Shown piece by piece: positions 11,171 to 23,460 of a stretch of 64,000 bases of DNA; position 1 is the first letter of the stretch, and every line of letters starts with the position of its first letter. The notes under the pieces are model-generated. The model made no database searches. It worked only from the letters and a program-made list of their open reading frames with translations, and was not told the DNA's origin. Origin of the DNA: Lepidonotus clava (Eukaryota; Annelida; Polychaeta; Phyllodocida; Polynoidae). The position numbers and the translations under genes are program-made. Where the stretch lies: positions 29,242,792-29,306,791 of the forward strand of contig OW387135.1 in assembly GCA_936440205.1 (NCBI GenBank). The letters are read 5' to 3'.

Positions 11171-12866
11171 CAAGTTGACCGTACTTTTGGTGGGGGACCA
11201 CTGTTTTTGTACTCCCCCATTTCCAAACCTCAGCCTTAGCGAAACCAAACCAGTCTGCTTTAGTGGCCCTTCGTTGTTCTGTTGTAATTTGCTATTGTCA
11301 TGGTGAGTTATCAAAGGAGTTCTTGCTCTTCACGACGGGAATGACCTGGAAGTTTAGCACGCACCTGCTCCCATATCCCTTTACAAGAATCAGCTCTGAA
11401 AAGACCTTAGGTTGTCAAACCTCAGTAATTGGGGACCTCTGAAACAATTACAAATGTCTTTCTTTTTTTACACATAACCAGTAGCATCCGAACCGGAGGC
11501 ATAGGCAGGTCTTAACCATGTACTATGTGTGAAACAAGCAAATGGCAGCAAATATATAAATATCTGTCATAATTTTCGCCTTAAAACTCATACAAAATAA
11601 TGTATGTGATCCCATATGCTAAAACCAAAATGGAACAGTTTGGATATAGGGCTGGGAATAACGAAGCTGGGGGTTGCATTTCCCATCCCCGACTCCTCTT
11701 TCCACCTCTCAGCCCATCAAAGCATTGCCCAAAGCCTGTGTCCTCGAGTGCCGAGTGGCCCAATGCGCCCGATTCACAGCGAATCACAGTCCCTTTTTGA
11801 CTGCCGGTCTCTCCGGTATTTTCAAAGCGCAGTCACTATGGCAGCTTGGCTGGCAAATCGATGGGTTAAAGCGTTTAACGGGGGACAAAGTACGGGATGC
11901 GTTACACCACGCATGATTTTAGGTGCTTCACAGGGCAAATAGAAAGGCACACGTTTCGTCGACTCGCTTTGAACGCCGTTGGAATACTATGGTGTTGTTT
12001 GTGTTGAAAGCGCCGAGTTTAATTGCACGTATCAATAGGGTCCCCCCACCCCCACCCCTGCAATTCAACTTGGTGGGCAGTCGCGGAAATTATGGATCAT
12101 GATTCAAAATATGTTTTGAAGGTTTATTTCTAAGTGTTTCCCAATAAGTGAATTCAGATTCCTGATAGATGTCTTTGTACCTTAGTAGTATACATATGGC
12201 ACATGTGAGCTATGCCTTTGTTCCATACGTATGTATTTCACTAATGATTAATTAACGGCTCTGTGCAAATCAAATGTCAAAGGACAATACCAGTACTTAA
12301 TATCAGTACGCACATTGTGTGTTTATTATTCACCAGCTGTGCCCAGGTCTCAATAATTAGCCCAGGCCTTCAGGGGAATCCATCTATCCCAAGCCAAAAA
12401 AATATGTAATTAGGATTAAACACTGTAGCAGCCAGAAGCCATGCGAAATGGGGCTTGCAGGAGATCTATCTGGCTTTGCCAAGCCTCGGGCAAGGAACAA
12501 CAGAAATCACTCATTCTGACACCGAAGCATACGGCCACCACTTCCTGGTTCAGACTTTTCTCTGAAAATCTTACCAAATGATTGCTCCCCTCATTGACTC
12601 TAGAGCTGCTCAAAGAATACCGCTCAGAAGGCACTTGATATTGTCTATACTCTGTTCAGTAGTCAGTTGGTGATATTTTAAGGCTAGAATAGCAATATTT
12701 ACAATATACTCACACACAACCTGATAATATTGAACTATATGCTAAGAACTATATAACTTCGTAACGTTTACCATGCTCAGAAGATACAGTATTTGTTTAA
12801 AGTCCTTTAAGATTTAACGTAATAGTCAGAAATCACATTAACATCTCTACTCTGCAGAACAGTGTA
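11171..12866. other. Intronic DNA with one further GAGCTGCTC site
   Basis: No gene seen. A GAGCTGCTC palindrome is at 12603-12611. An E-box-like CACCAGCTGTG is near 12330 in a moderately complex stretch (12300-12640) that may be regulatory. Confidence 0.35.
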
Positions 12867-13095
12867 GCCATTAGACAGGAAAAAACAGGGAAAGTCCCTA
12901 TCGGGAATTTGCAAATTTTGTCAAAACACAGGGAAAACACAGGGAATTTTGTTCGGCCAGGTTCTTGAATTCCTCAATTTGAGAACAACAGATTTTTCTG
13001 ATTTCTTTTAGATTTGAACAAATTGTTAAAAAATGACACAGGCAAAAATTGCCACATGACAGGGAAATGTCAGGGGAAACACAGGAAAATCAAAA
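12867..13095. repeat. Diverged CAGGGAAA-type dispersed repeat
   Basis: Multiple ACAGGGAAA/ACAGGGAAT units surround an AT-rich core. The pattern resembles short dispersed repeats common in marine invertebrates. It has no ORF and its boundaries are approximate. Confidence 0.45.
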
Positions 13096-13344
13096 ATGAA
13101 ATATGAGTGGGACTCCTGTCAGAAGTCTCTTTGCAGCGTGCATGGCCATTCCCAGAATCAACTTTGCAATGTTTAAACAATACTCATAGGTCACTATAAA
13201 ATATTTAACACTATGCCCAGAGGTCACTTTACAATATTTAACACTCGACTCAGAAGTGGCTCGGCCCTCCTTACTTGTCAGGTCGCCCAGTAGGGGTTGC
13301 TGATTTAGATACATGCGTACAGGGTTTAAACAGGGATCTGGTAA

Positions 13345-13470
13345 ATGGCGCCAACCCGTATGTTTGTAAACATCCCCCTTTGGGAGTGGGCTGAGGTGGG
13401 CCGCCTATCTGCTGGTCAGTCAGCACCTTATCTCGCGGGGACAAATAGACCTCTTCAACCCACTCCCTTC
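13345..13470. promoter_or_regulatory. Candidate element with a double forkhead-type site
   Basis: TGTTTGTAAACA at 13361-13372 carries forkhead (TGTTTAC-like) half-sites on both strands. GC-rich sequence with CTTATCT (a GATA-type site on the other strand) follows. Motif evidence only. Confidence 0.3.
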
Positions 13471-13630
13471 TGTTTGCAGTGTCTCAGGCACTAAGTACAC
13501 TACACCATAAACAATCGGGAGTTTAAAGGGTACATAACTGTTTGTTGGAGACTTTTTAGTATGATGTTATGTAATAACACTTCTTGAGAGTGGTATAAAA
13601 AGAAAATATTATACTAAAAAGCCTCTTATT

Positions 13631-14082
13631 AATAAGCCCATCCCAGTTTACACGAACACTAAGGTTTACTATAAAATATTTTGAAAGATGTCTCCATGCT
13701 TATTCCATGAAGACATTTGTATAATACAAAATTAGCCAAAGCAATTTAGGTGACAGATTGTTCCTAAATTTGGTAAATTCCAGCTTTATATTGTGGCATT
13801 TTCCCCATAGGAACCAATGTTAAACCCTGTCAGCCTAGCTTATAATGTCCAACCCTATTTTGCCCTGAAATACAGCATTTTGATTGGCTGGCAAACCTAC
13901 AAATCTGTCAACTACTGAAATTAAAAAATCTTAAGGTTAAAGCAGTCCTTGGAAATATAGAAAAACATGATTGTTGCTTATTTCATTAACCCCAGCTCTT
14001 GGAAACAAGGATGGCCTATACTTTAATTTTGTCCAACTCTTGTCCAACCCTAGCATTATATTCAATATGGGATGGGCTTATT
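13631..14082. repeat. MITE with AATAAGCCCATCCCA termini, copy 1
   Basis: The left end AATAAGCCCATCCCA and right end TGGGATGGGCTTATT are perfect inverted repeats. The interior (CATAGGAACCAATGTTAAAC, TTTTGATTGGCTGGC) matches the element at 20045-20482. At 452 bp with no ORF it is a non-autonomous DNA transposon. The family and exact target duplication are undetermined. Confidence 0.78.
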
Positions 14083-17000
14083 AAGTAATATCATATGGGG
14101 TTGGAGGAAGGAGGTTTCTGTATAGATTTAATGCGTACATCGGGCCCATGGGCTGAAGGGATATAAAAGCGCGCCCACGCAAGTCTTCGAAAGGTCTTAA
14201 ATAGATTTGGTTAAAAAGGTCCAAACTTTATAGCTTTCCTAAATGAGGTCTTCAACTCCCCATACTAGCCTACTTTGAGTTGCAACAGTTGCTCCATTGA
14301 TGTCACAGTGTTTTCCAGATCAGAAAGTCCTGGACATAAACTAAAATACGAACGAGAGTTTAATTATCAAAGTACGTTTTAATATCAACAAAAACAAACG
14401 CTTCGTTAGGCACCTCATATGTATATACATACATTTGCATCCATGTCAAATCACTAGTACATGAATCGTTCTCCGTCTCAGCTCATCATTTGCCCACTGT
14501 CACTTTCCTCCTCTCCTCCCACAGTCCACCTTTCAAGGCAAACGCCTGCTTTACACACCCAGCCATTAGTGCAGATAATGACCCACACCTTTATTGATTG
14601 TCTCCAATATTCCCCTCGGCCCCTGCCTAAAACCTCTGCCACGACTCCAAATAAATCAAGCCGTCCTGCCCCGACGATAACCTAAAAAGCCCGGGTCACC
14701 AAGAAGCCACTGGTGCCCAGGCCTCCTTTTTAACAACATGGCTTCCTGGATGTATTTTATCGGAAGTGCAATTTGTCACAGGGGTGTAACGAGATAAATT
14801 AGTGCTGGTTGGTTTAGGCAGACTCATCACCCCCTGTGGGTGCCATTCATTAATGCAAGTTACGGGACCACTCGAGGGGGATAAGGGAACAGGGCCCCAT
14901 TGGGCGTACCTTAGCTACTCCGAGGCCTATATTTTAGGCGGGTAGTAAAAGCTAATTAGCTTCGTTGGGGCTAAATGCCATTTTCAATAGGATGGGCAAT
15001 CCGTTTTGCGACGGGTTATAGGCTTACTGCTCGTCTTTTTTTTTTTTTGCAAAGAATGTTAGTGTCGTCCTATGGGCCCCTAGGTTGAATTCCCATGGCT
15101 ACGAATGTACACTTCATGTATTTGTATGTGCAGCATACTATGTGGAATGCACGCTGCAGTCAGTTCTCAAGAAATTTAAACCAACTCGTACTTTTTAAAT
15201 ATATCAATTAAGGCAAAATGGAACAGCATGTGTCTTGAGTTTCTTTATAAATAGCAGTCAAAAAGCCTTAATTTCTAAAATCTAAGTAGATTACAGTTGA
15301 CGTCATTTTTACAACTAGGAGAACACAAAAAGGTCATTTGAAATAGGATCACAAGTTCAATACAGCGAGCAATCGGCAATGCCTGTCTGAAAAACAAACA
15401 CAGATAGATCAACGCTTGATAGTTCAAATATTACCACATTCAAAACTCATACTATCATGTGCGTTCGATCTCTCACTCATCTTGAATGTAATATGAACAC
15501 ACATACATCATCTATCCAGTCTCAAGTTCCTTATGTCCTGCACCAGGCGTTGATGGACGGCCTCTTACATCGCTCACACCTGCCACTCCCGAGCCCTATC
15601 TCCACTAGTCCTGATTACAAGGTCCATCCTTTCTTCCCGGTATTCAGACACCTTCACGGCCATCAGTCATCCCCGTGGTGCCCGACCTGTCCGATTCTCC
15701 CATTACCTGGTAACGTGTATAAAGGGGTTCACTGTTGGAAGAGGTCCAGGGAGACTCTACTGGTAGCAATGCAGAGACAACTTGTTGTTTTTTGTGCATA
15801 AACTTTTATTCAGTAATAAACATCAGAGTTGCCTCTGTCTTTTTTTAGTTCATTACGAAAATGAAAAATGTGACTTATACTTCAATTGACTGAAATGTAA
15901 CCATCTCAAAATATTCTGTGTCAATGCATTTGTGTTGTTAATTTATTACTCTTTGATTAAATTTTCTAACCATGCCTGCTCATAGCTTGTCAATGGTTGA
16001 TGAGGCTAAAAGAAAATAGTTGTGTTCAGGTACTTGAACTATTGACGAACATTAATTATTTCCTGCATACACCTTTTACAGTGCTTATACAATCATTTTA
16101 TAAAAATTAATGAGTTTTCTGCCCAATAGGTCATTGAATATTAGTAAAACTTTGAAAAACAAATAAACAAAATAAACTTAGAGAAGAGTCAATTCGGGAT
16201 AACTGAAGATAACCATATTTTTAGTCATAAGTAGTTGTTGCCCCCAAACAAAACGGGACAACATGGCCCTCTGACAGGATTCGGACAAAAACAGGAGTGC
16301 TGCGAATAGTGATGGTATGTTAAGCTTCCACCTGAAGGGGCCCTTCTCACCCACAGGAGCGGGTGCTGATCACATGTCACCGCCGTCTCCTCCTGTGTCT
16401 GGTTACCTGGCCCACCGTGGAGGAGGGGGCTGCATGGGGCCAATGCCCCACCGAGGGCGCCCGGAGGTGCGGCATCCGGTATCCAGGGGGCGCACACGTA
16501 TGCACCTTCCACGGGTCCTAATTGTGCTGGAAGAGGCACGTGTATGAACAGGGAGGAGGGGTGTTACTGTAGGGTTAGCGCCAGGGGAGTAGGGGATATC
16601 AGGGTATGGGCATGTCCGTATGTGGGTGAATGGCTTTTAGTATATATATGTTTACAGGGATTGGTGAATACTCGACTATATAAAGGCTGATGTGTGCTGC
16701 TATACAATGTCAAGTTACATGTAATTACATCCATTTATGCCAGTTGTAGGGAACCCTCGTTTTTCTCTCTCTATCTCTGTTGTGTCTAGGCCTCGAGCCT
16801 CCTAATGTATATCATAAATTCCTTGATGTTGGTAAAGTGATAGAGATATAGGATCATATATACCTTTTCTGTCATCATATATACGTTTTACTTCATCATC
16901 GCTACATCCAGTGCAAACGCAGTTCTTCAGTGCACTAGGTTTGCATTTCAGGTTTGCTATGTAAATTCAAAGGACCCTGTAAGCGGCATCTATTCCCCTG

Positions 17001-17084
17001 ATTGAATCAGGGAAACTCAGAATGCTCTCATTTAAACCAGATAATTCGGCATGTCCCTTTGGTATGTAACCAGTGGTAACAGTG
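14083..17084. other. Intronic DNA, two GC-richer patches, no gene
   Basis: Mostly AT-rich. Patches at 14470-14960 and 16230-16560 are richer in GC. ORFs there (74-114 codons) lack motifs and exon structure. A T12 run lies near 15038. Confidence 0.4.
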
Positions 17085-17934
17085 CACTGTAAAAAGTAAA
17101 TGCTGTAAATTTACAGTAAACTTTGCTGGCAGCAAAGTTTCCAGTAAACTTTGCTGTAAAATTACAGCATATGATGTGCTGTAAATTTTACAGTACATGG
17201 TACTGTAGATGCCTTACAGTAAATAGTGCTGTAAATAAACAGTAAACTAAGTTCTGTAAAATTACAGTAAACTTTGCTGGCAGCAAAGTTTCCAGCAAAG
17301 TTTACTGTAAATTTACAGTGGACTGTTATTTTACAGCACTTTAAATTAAAACTAATATAAGCCTTTTAACATCAATTTAACATGAAATATTCCCCATAAA
17401 TCAAACAAAAATGTTAATTCCCAACCACAAACCAATGTATAGAGGTTGTGGGATGTAATTATGCTAGATTTATTAGCACATACATGCATTGGGTGAAGTT
17501 GCAGCAGGTTTGAGAGATAATTACTTACCTATAAATTATACTTTACACTAAAAAGGTGTCTATGCATACAATTTATAATTACCTCGTAATAATTACAATT
17601 ATTTATATGTATTTTAATAACTTAATATATCAATTCATTTTGTGAGTATGGTATTCACTCTTTGACATCATCAAATATAATTAATTCATCTGAAAATATG
17701 GTGTAAAGTTAATATGCCAAAAACGTTTTTTTACTTTTCACTTTTGCACTCCTGGTGGTCACTGTATTTTACAGTAAGATGTGCTGTAAGAATGTATTCT
17801 CATCATGTAATTTCAAATTTACAGTACAAATCTCGTAATCCTACAGCAAGTTTAACTGTTTATTTTCCAACAGCAGACATTGCTGTAAATTAACTGTACA
17901 ATTTGCTGTATAATAACATTAACTTTTTACAGTG
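17085..17934. mobile_element. CACTA-like (EnSpm) non-autonomous DNA transposon
   Basis: The element begins CACTGTAAAAAGTAAATG and ends AACTTTTTACAGTG, the terminal form typical of animal CACTA/EnSpm elements. TG lies on each side as a possible 2-bp target duplication. The subterminal zones are packed with CTGTAAA/TTTACAG units in both orientations, including two copies of ACTTTGCTGGCAGCAAAGT, itself a palindrome. The 850-bp length and lack of an ORF mean it is non-autonomous. The AT-rich middle (17340-17740) is unremarkable. Confidence 0.75.
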
Positions 17935-18182
17935 TGTTGCAATTTTTCAAAGTTTTTTCCGGATTTCCGGATTTTTGACCAGCTCAGTATGATAATGAAA
18001 TTTACTTTTCTTATCTAGATTCCTTTTTTGTTACATATCAGAGTATTCCTATACCAATTCTAAGCCTTTTAAATTTGAAATTAACCTTTCTTGTGAATAG
18101 CTTCAACCTTTCAGTTACTAACGTGAAAATCCGGAAATGTCCTTCCTACTTTTCCGGATTTTTCATCTCTCCTTAGTGTCCT
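17935..18182. repeat. Dispersed repeat bounded by TCCGGAT tracts
   Basis: TTTCCGGATTTCCGG near 17955 and CTTTTCCGGATTTTTC near 18155 bracket an AT-rich core. The layout resembles the repeats at 27482 and 28866. It has no ORF and its boundaries are approximate. Confidence 0.4.
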
Positions 18183-19481
18183 CCCTGTATGTTAATATCA
18201 ATGACATACATGTAGTCACTACAAGAGAGGCCTCACAGGCGGAATATTAATGTAAAACATTCCCAATATCTCAACGTCTAACTCTTTCAGCTAAACGAGG
18301 GATCTAAATTTACGATAATTCTAGATGCACCAGTGCAGTAAATTTTGACAAGTAGGTCTGGAAAAGCAATAGGAAGAATCTCTTTAATATATCAATGTTT
18401 AGTACCCTTCTCTTGTACATGGAGCCCTAGCTTGCTAAGCTTAGTGTACCAGACGTAGTAGAGTGAAGATGCCCCACATTTGACCTCCTTACCTATTGTG
18501 GCCGCGTGCAGGCTGAAGGGTTCACTGCCTCCGTTGAGGCCTCTCCGTTCTGCCAGCCCCCTCTGAACCGTGCAGCTACATTCCATGAGTTGGGTATCAC
18601 ATTCCGCACACACGGAGCAGTTCAAAAGGTAATAGGTTATATCAGGTAATGTGTGGAGTTATATGAGGTAATGTATTGAGCTTCTCAGAGCTAGTTCGAG
18701 CCGCTCACGGCTAGTAAAACTATATGAATAACAAATGATAAGGTTTAATTCTAATGGCTTAATGATTGTTCCTCATGGTATGGTTTTCCCCAGTATAGAA
18801 CTTACATAGACTACGTATTCTCTGAAGGTCTACTTTTATATGCAGGAGCAGATCCATGTGGGGTGGGGGTCCTGACTCCCCTCCCTTTTGGTGGACCCTT
18901 AAATTACAAAAGAGGGGGAAATAATGCATGTGTGCACGCGAATTTGTAGCGTTTTAGTGCTTAACCTATGTGTACTTACACCACAACCCCTCTTCGGAAA
19001 CCCTGTATCTACACCTGATACGGCCCTTTCGATCCGTTCGATCCAGGCATACCTGCACCAGGTGAGTTGCAGAGACCCCTGAGGTCACACCCTGTGTGGC
19101 CAGGTTCGCATTCCTCCAGGGTGGAATGCCAACCCCTCCAGGTGGTCAGCAGTCACACCCTGACCCCTTACCTAACCGCTGTGGGCCTCCATACCCAGAG
19201 CCATGGCAGTCAGGGGTGTTTAGCCCAGAGGGTAATCGGGGGCCAACCTCAGCACTTTCCCCATCTCGGATAATCTTATTGAACCTTTCTCTCCGGGCGG
19301 TGTAAGGATTGTGCAATGAATATGCCGAGTATTAGCTTCTATCATTTGATCACTTTTCATTTTCAGTTCAGCACGCTGTATTGTGGAATAGCTTATTTTC
19401 ATTGTTTTTGAAATAAAACTCCATAAAATGTTTCGATTTAGCTTTTAAAGCTCTGAAAGTGAAATACAAACTTATTTTTCT
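18183..19481. other. Intronic DNA, no gene recognised
   Basis: Mixed composition. Variants of the GAGC-N-GCTC palindrome (GAGCTTCTC, GAGCCGCTC) occur near 18678-18706. Short ORFs at 18392-18625 and 19067-19305 have no motif. Confidence 0.4.
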
Positions 19482-19612
19482 CATTAGGTTTAAGCATGTT
19501 AGTCATATACCATAATAACATTGTAATGTATTTTTCCCAACCATAATAATATTATGGCATAAGGCTAACATACTTAAACTTAATGAATATGACTAACATA
19601 CTTAAACCTAAA
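19482..19612. repeat. Inverted repeat, about 25-bp arms
   Basis: GGTTTAAGCATGTTAGTCAT (from 19488) is the reverse complement of the segment ending in ACATACTTAAACC (near 19609), with one mismatch. A further partial arm lies at 19562-19584. It is an AT-rich palindromic region, possibly a small foldback element. Confidence 0.6.
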
Positions 19613-19878
19613 GATATTATCCGTATGGTGGGTGGAAACAGAAACGTCCCATCTTCCTTTACATTAAAGAAGACCAAACTCTCCCCCTATTTACTTGAAA
19701 GAATGTGAAAAACATGAAAACAGATGATCGTATCTGAGGGCCCACTCTGTCTGTCACTGGTTACATTTCTATCTGTGTTCCTCCTCCCACACGTCAGGTA
19801 ACACACCTTACCTTTCCTGCCCCCTTGTCGATACCGTTAACCCCCGACAGAGGTTACTGCACCCCGGACGCCGCGCTA

Positions 19879-19935
19879 ACCTCGTGACGTGACCTCGTGA
19901 CGTGACCACGTGGTCTGGTCACGTGAGGTCAGGGC
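19879..19935. promoter_or_regulatory. Dense CACGTG / GTGACGTGACC cluster
   Basis: Two tandem 13-bp units CTCGTGACGTGAC (19881-19893, 19894-19906) run into CCACGTGG (19906-19913) and TCACGTGA (19919-19926). Two perfect E-box palindromes plus two CGTGACGTG sites in 46 bp suggest binding by CACGTG bHLH-ZIP (USF/MITF/TFEB-type) and CREB-type factors. No coding frame is implied. Confidence 0.5.
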
Positions 19936-20044
19936 TTGTTTGTGCATAACAAAACGGGGCAGGGGCTGCTGGTAATGTTCATAGAGATTGCTTGCACACT
20001 GCTAAATGTTTTGCTTTTCTGGATAGTCTGAATGGTGGTTAGTC

Positions 20045-20482
20045 AATACGCCCATCCCAATTGACATCAAGATTGAAACAAGCCTATTAGACCAATTATT
20101 AAAATGTATTCCCATAATAGAGTTACATTGAACAAATAGAAACAATGTCGTCTTGTTGAAAAAGTCACAAATGTAGTTTTTAAAGCCTGAAAAAAATGGT
20201 TAAGCCAGTTTCCCATAGGAAACATGGTTGAAGCCTGTCAGCTTGACTCTCATATTCCCTACCCGAGATTGCTCTAAAACATGGGTTTTTGATTGGCCTG
20301 CACCATCATAAATCTATCAATTGATTCAGTTTTTAAAAGTCACCATGGTACAGCAGTAGCTGACGAAAAGGAATACATGGAGTTTTGCCTATTTTGATCA
20401 ATCTACTTACAGCGAATGGGATTTGTTTAATGATGTATTTTACCCAACCTCAGTTGTCTACTCAATGTGGGAAGGGCTTAAT
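20045..20482. repeat. MITE of the GCCCATCCCA family, diverged copy 2
   Basis: The left end AATACGCCCATCCCAA and right end TGTGGGAAGGGCTTAATA echo the termini of the element at 13631-14082. Internal matches occur in order (CCCATAGGAA, CCTGTCAGC, TTTTTGATTGGCCTG). About 440 bp, no ORF, older or more diverged than copy 1. Confidence 0.65.
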
Positions 20483-21480
20483 ACTGCAGTACTTTACATG
20501 AAATATGTAGTGCAAAGGTTATATTTGTCTTACAACGTTAGGAGAATACAGTAAAGAAGGTTCAAGGGAATATCATATAGATTGATCAAATGAGCAGGGT
20601 TCAAAATGTTCGCTAGAGCAGTTATCTTATTGAATTGATTTACTGCCCAACGTCACTTACAGTATCATGTTCAATTCTTTGCTATGTATATTAACATTAT
20701 TTTTACAGTCTCAGTGAATCACTAATGCTAAATCACGGAATACTACATGGATTGTTGCAGTTAGAACTATTGACATGATAGTCAGGGTAGTGAATTCATT
20801 CTGCCCATCCTATATAGTGTGGGCGTAGAAAACATGAATATGAAGGATCCTCATATATTTGGCCAAAAACAAGCAGTGTCCTTCCTTGACATACTACACA
20901 ATGTAACCCTCCACCACTTCCAAGAAAGAGGCTTTTCACTCTCCTTTTCTACAATGACGTCAAGCTCTCCAGTGCAGTAAGGCATACATAGTACTTAGGG
21001 TTCATAATGTATAAGTGCTAATATAAGTACAAGAAATGAGTCATGTTGCAATAACATGGGACGTACAGGTATGATGCGAGTGTTAACTATGCAGCATTTA
21101 GGTCCCAAAAGTACAGGTTAATGTTCGTGTGAGGCTGGGTACATGTGAACCCTTTGGCGAATAATCGTCCAGTGGGCCAAAGAATTTGTTTTATAAAGGA
21201 CACAAACATACGCGCGTACACACAGACACACGCAAGCACAGACATACATATGTGTACAGGTATATGAATTAATATGTATATACCTGTATTAAGCATAATT
21301 TATTCTCTAACCTACGTGTGAAATTTCAATTATTAAGAGATTGTGAAACCGAGTATATTCCATAATTGATTAGTACAGTACTTGATGATAAAGCGTTTCT
21401 TACCAACTCGGCATGCTAATATGATCACGGTGCATGCTTAATAATACTGCAGCCATAATGTGCTACCTGTTTGTCCTTCG
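20483..21480. other. Intronic DNA, no gene seen
   Basis: AT-rich sequence with a CA/TG-rich stretch near 21208-21260 (ACACACAGACACACGC) that is microsatellite-like. Nothing else recognised. Confidence 0.4.
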
Positions 21481-21879
21481 ATCAGGGTCCTCTCAGACCA
21501 CTCCATGTTTCTCCGACCGCCGCCTGTCCTACATTAACCCCACCCCTTAACGATCGACTCGGCCTGTCAATCACTCCGTCTTAGAGAGCACCCTCTCTCC
21601 TGTTGTTGTTTTCCATCTTTCTCTTTTTTACCTCTCATTTTTATCGTCATTTCCTTGCGCACCGTTTATCGGGCGCCGTAATCAGGACAGATGGGCGCTG
21701 AGTGACGACTGGTGTCGTCCTCTGGTGGAACTTTAAGGACCTAGGCACTGGAGGAGGTGATAAATGAGGTGGGACAGGCGGCCCACCTCCCCCAGGACAG
21801 CCTCCACCCTCAGGTCTGCTGGTGTAAGCTTGGAACTCCCCGCCTGAATCCACCTTACAGAGCTGACATGATTCTATCC

Positions 21880-22340
21880 TCCCTGAATCTTTCCTCTCTG
21901 CTTCTATTTTACCGTTCCTTCTTCGCACATTTCCTCTCTTCTTCCCATTATCTCGGCCTATAATTACGCCGGACACCCCACCGTGCCCCTATCCTGCGCA
22001 AATCTTTCATACTACTGCTATCTTACCAACCTTTCCTTTCCACCGTTCCTCCAGCCGTCCTCCCTTCTTCCCTCCTGGCCCATGTCTATGCCTCTAACAC
22101 CTATCCTGCGAGACTGTTACTTGTTTTCCCCCGTTACTTGCCTAAAATCAGGCCTTGCTTCGATGCTTGCTTGCATGTTACCTACCTCTTGTCCTTCCTT
22201 CCTGTCTTCTGTCCCGTCATTTCACCTGCCTTTTCTCCCCGGCTTTTCTCCCTTCCTTCCTGATATTCATCTGTCCCCCTTCACCTCTCCATATGTCCTT
22301 CCATTCCTCTTTCATCCATTCCATCCTTCTATCCATGCAC
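21880..22340. repeat. Pyrimidine-rich low-complexity tract
   Basis: Several hundred bases are dominated by C and T on the plus strand (TTCC, CTTCC, CCATTC units). This composition alone explains the open frames of 156 and 180 codons here, whose products are Ser/Pro/Phe/Leu-rich. A simple-sequence tract, not a gene. Confidence 0.6.
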
Positions 22341-22864
22341 CCATTCATTTATTTACTTCGTCATCCCCCTCACCTCAGTCATTTACCTCTATCATTTATG
22401 CTATCCATTTTCACCTGCCGACACCTCCTCCATGTGCCTTCCTTGCCATCTGAATTAATTTCTGCATGCATTTGTTTGTGTTTTAGTTCACTCACGATGC
22501 CATCACACATTCAATTTCATTCAACCTTCTCCTGTTCTATTATTTCTTATATTTCCCACCATTTTGTACCGTCAGTGTACTTCTGGCTACATGTATTTAC
22601 GTCCCTTACACCTGCATTGTTATTCATTCGTAGGGATCAATTTCCTCCACATACGATCATAGCTTTTTCTACTATAAGTGAGAATCTAGGTTATTAAGTA
22701 TAAATCTATCATCCCACTCCACTCACTGACCAAACAGACTTGAACAATTTAGTACGATCTTATTTCAGACATTTGCTACATATTCCCTCCGAAAACAAAG
22801 TCTGGAAATTTGATATGACATACACGACTTTGCATGCGAAGTCTCAATGGACAGCAAATTTCAA

Positions 22865-23260
22865 CCCCCGCCCTTTATCCTGTGTGATTAGGGCCCGAAA
22901 GGCCCCCTGCAGAGACCTTGCTTCCTCCCGCCTGCCGCCGCTAGGGCACTAATTAGGCACGCATGCGCAGTGGGACACGGTACGAGCTGCTCCATCTTGT
23001 GTCTGGGGCGCCACTGAGCGGTCAGCTGGCGCACTAACACCCCCTCTCCTGCTGCTCGCGAGCAGCCTGTTATGAGCGCCAGGCGAGGCCCTTCCTCTTC
23101 CTGACCAGACCCATCTCCAGGCGAGTTGCTCGGCTTTGATGTGAGAGTGGCTGAGGGCGAGGTGAGCAGCTCTTCTGGGGCCGAGTCTTTACGTGCCCGC
23201 TTGGCCTGGCGGTGCCCGGCCTCCCTTTGTCTCCCAGCTGCTCCCCGGTTTCCCATCAAT
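22865..23260. promoter_or_regulatory. Candidate CpG-rich promoter/enhancer with NRF1- and YY1-like sites
   Basis: A GC-rich island holding GCATGCGCA (22961-22969, NRF1-like), CCATCTTG (22992-22999, YY1-like), GAGCTGCTC at 22984, CTGCTCGCGAGCAG (near 23050) and GAGCAGCTC at 23164. NRF1 plus YY1 sites are usual at housekeeping promoters, so an internal or antisense transcription start is possible. No good coding exon adjoins. Confidence 0.4.
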
Positions 23261-23460
23261 CGGTGGTTAAGGGACCAGATTTCGGGGGAAAACAGCAGGA
23301 AGTGATAAAAGGGAGGCTATTCTTAAGGTGGATCCCAGCACGCTTGCACTTTCTAAATGTCCTTGTCCCCCAGATCCATTACTTTGTACATGTTTTTGAA
23401 GAATCATTTTTCTATTTCATTTCGTATAGGCCTAGATATGTTTCATATTATTGAACCATC

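Noticed and set aside
21983-22697. Two overlapping ORFs of 156 and 180 codons
   Set aside because: Explained by pyrimidine-rich low-complexity sequence that lacks stop codons; no motif.
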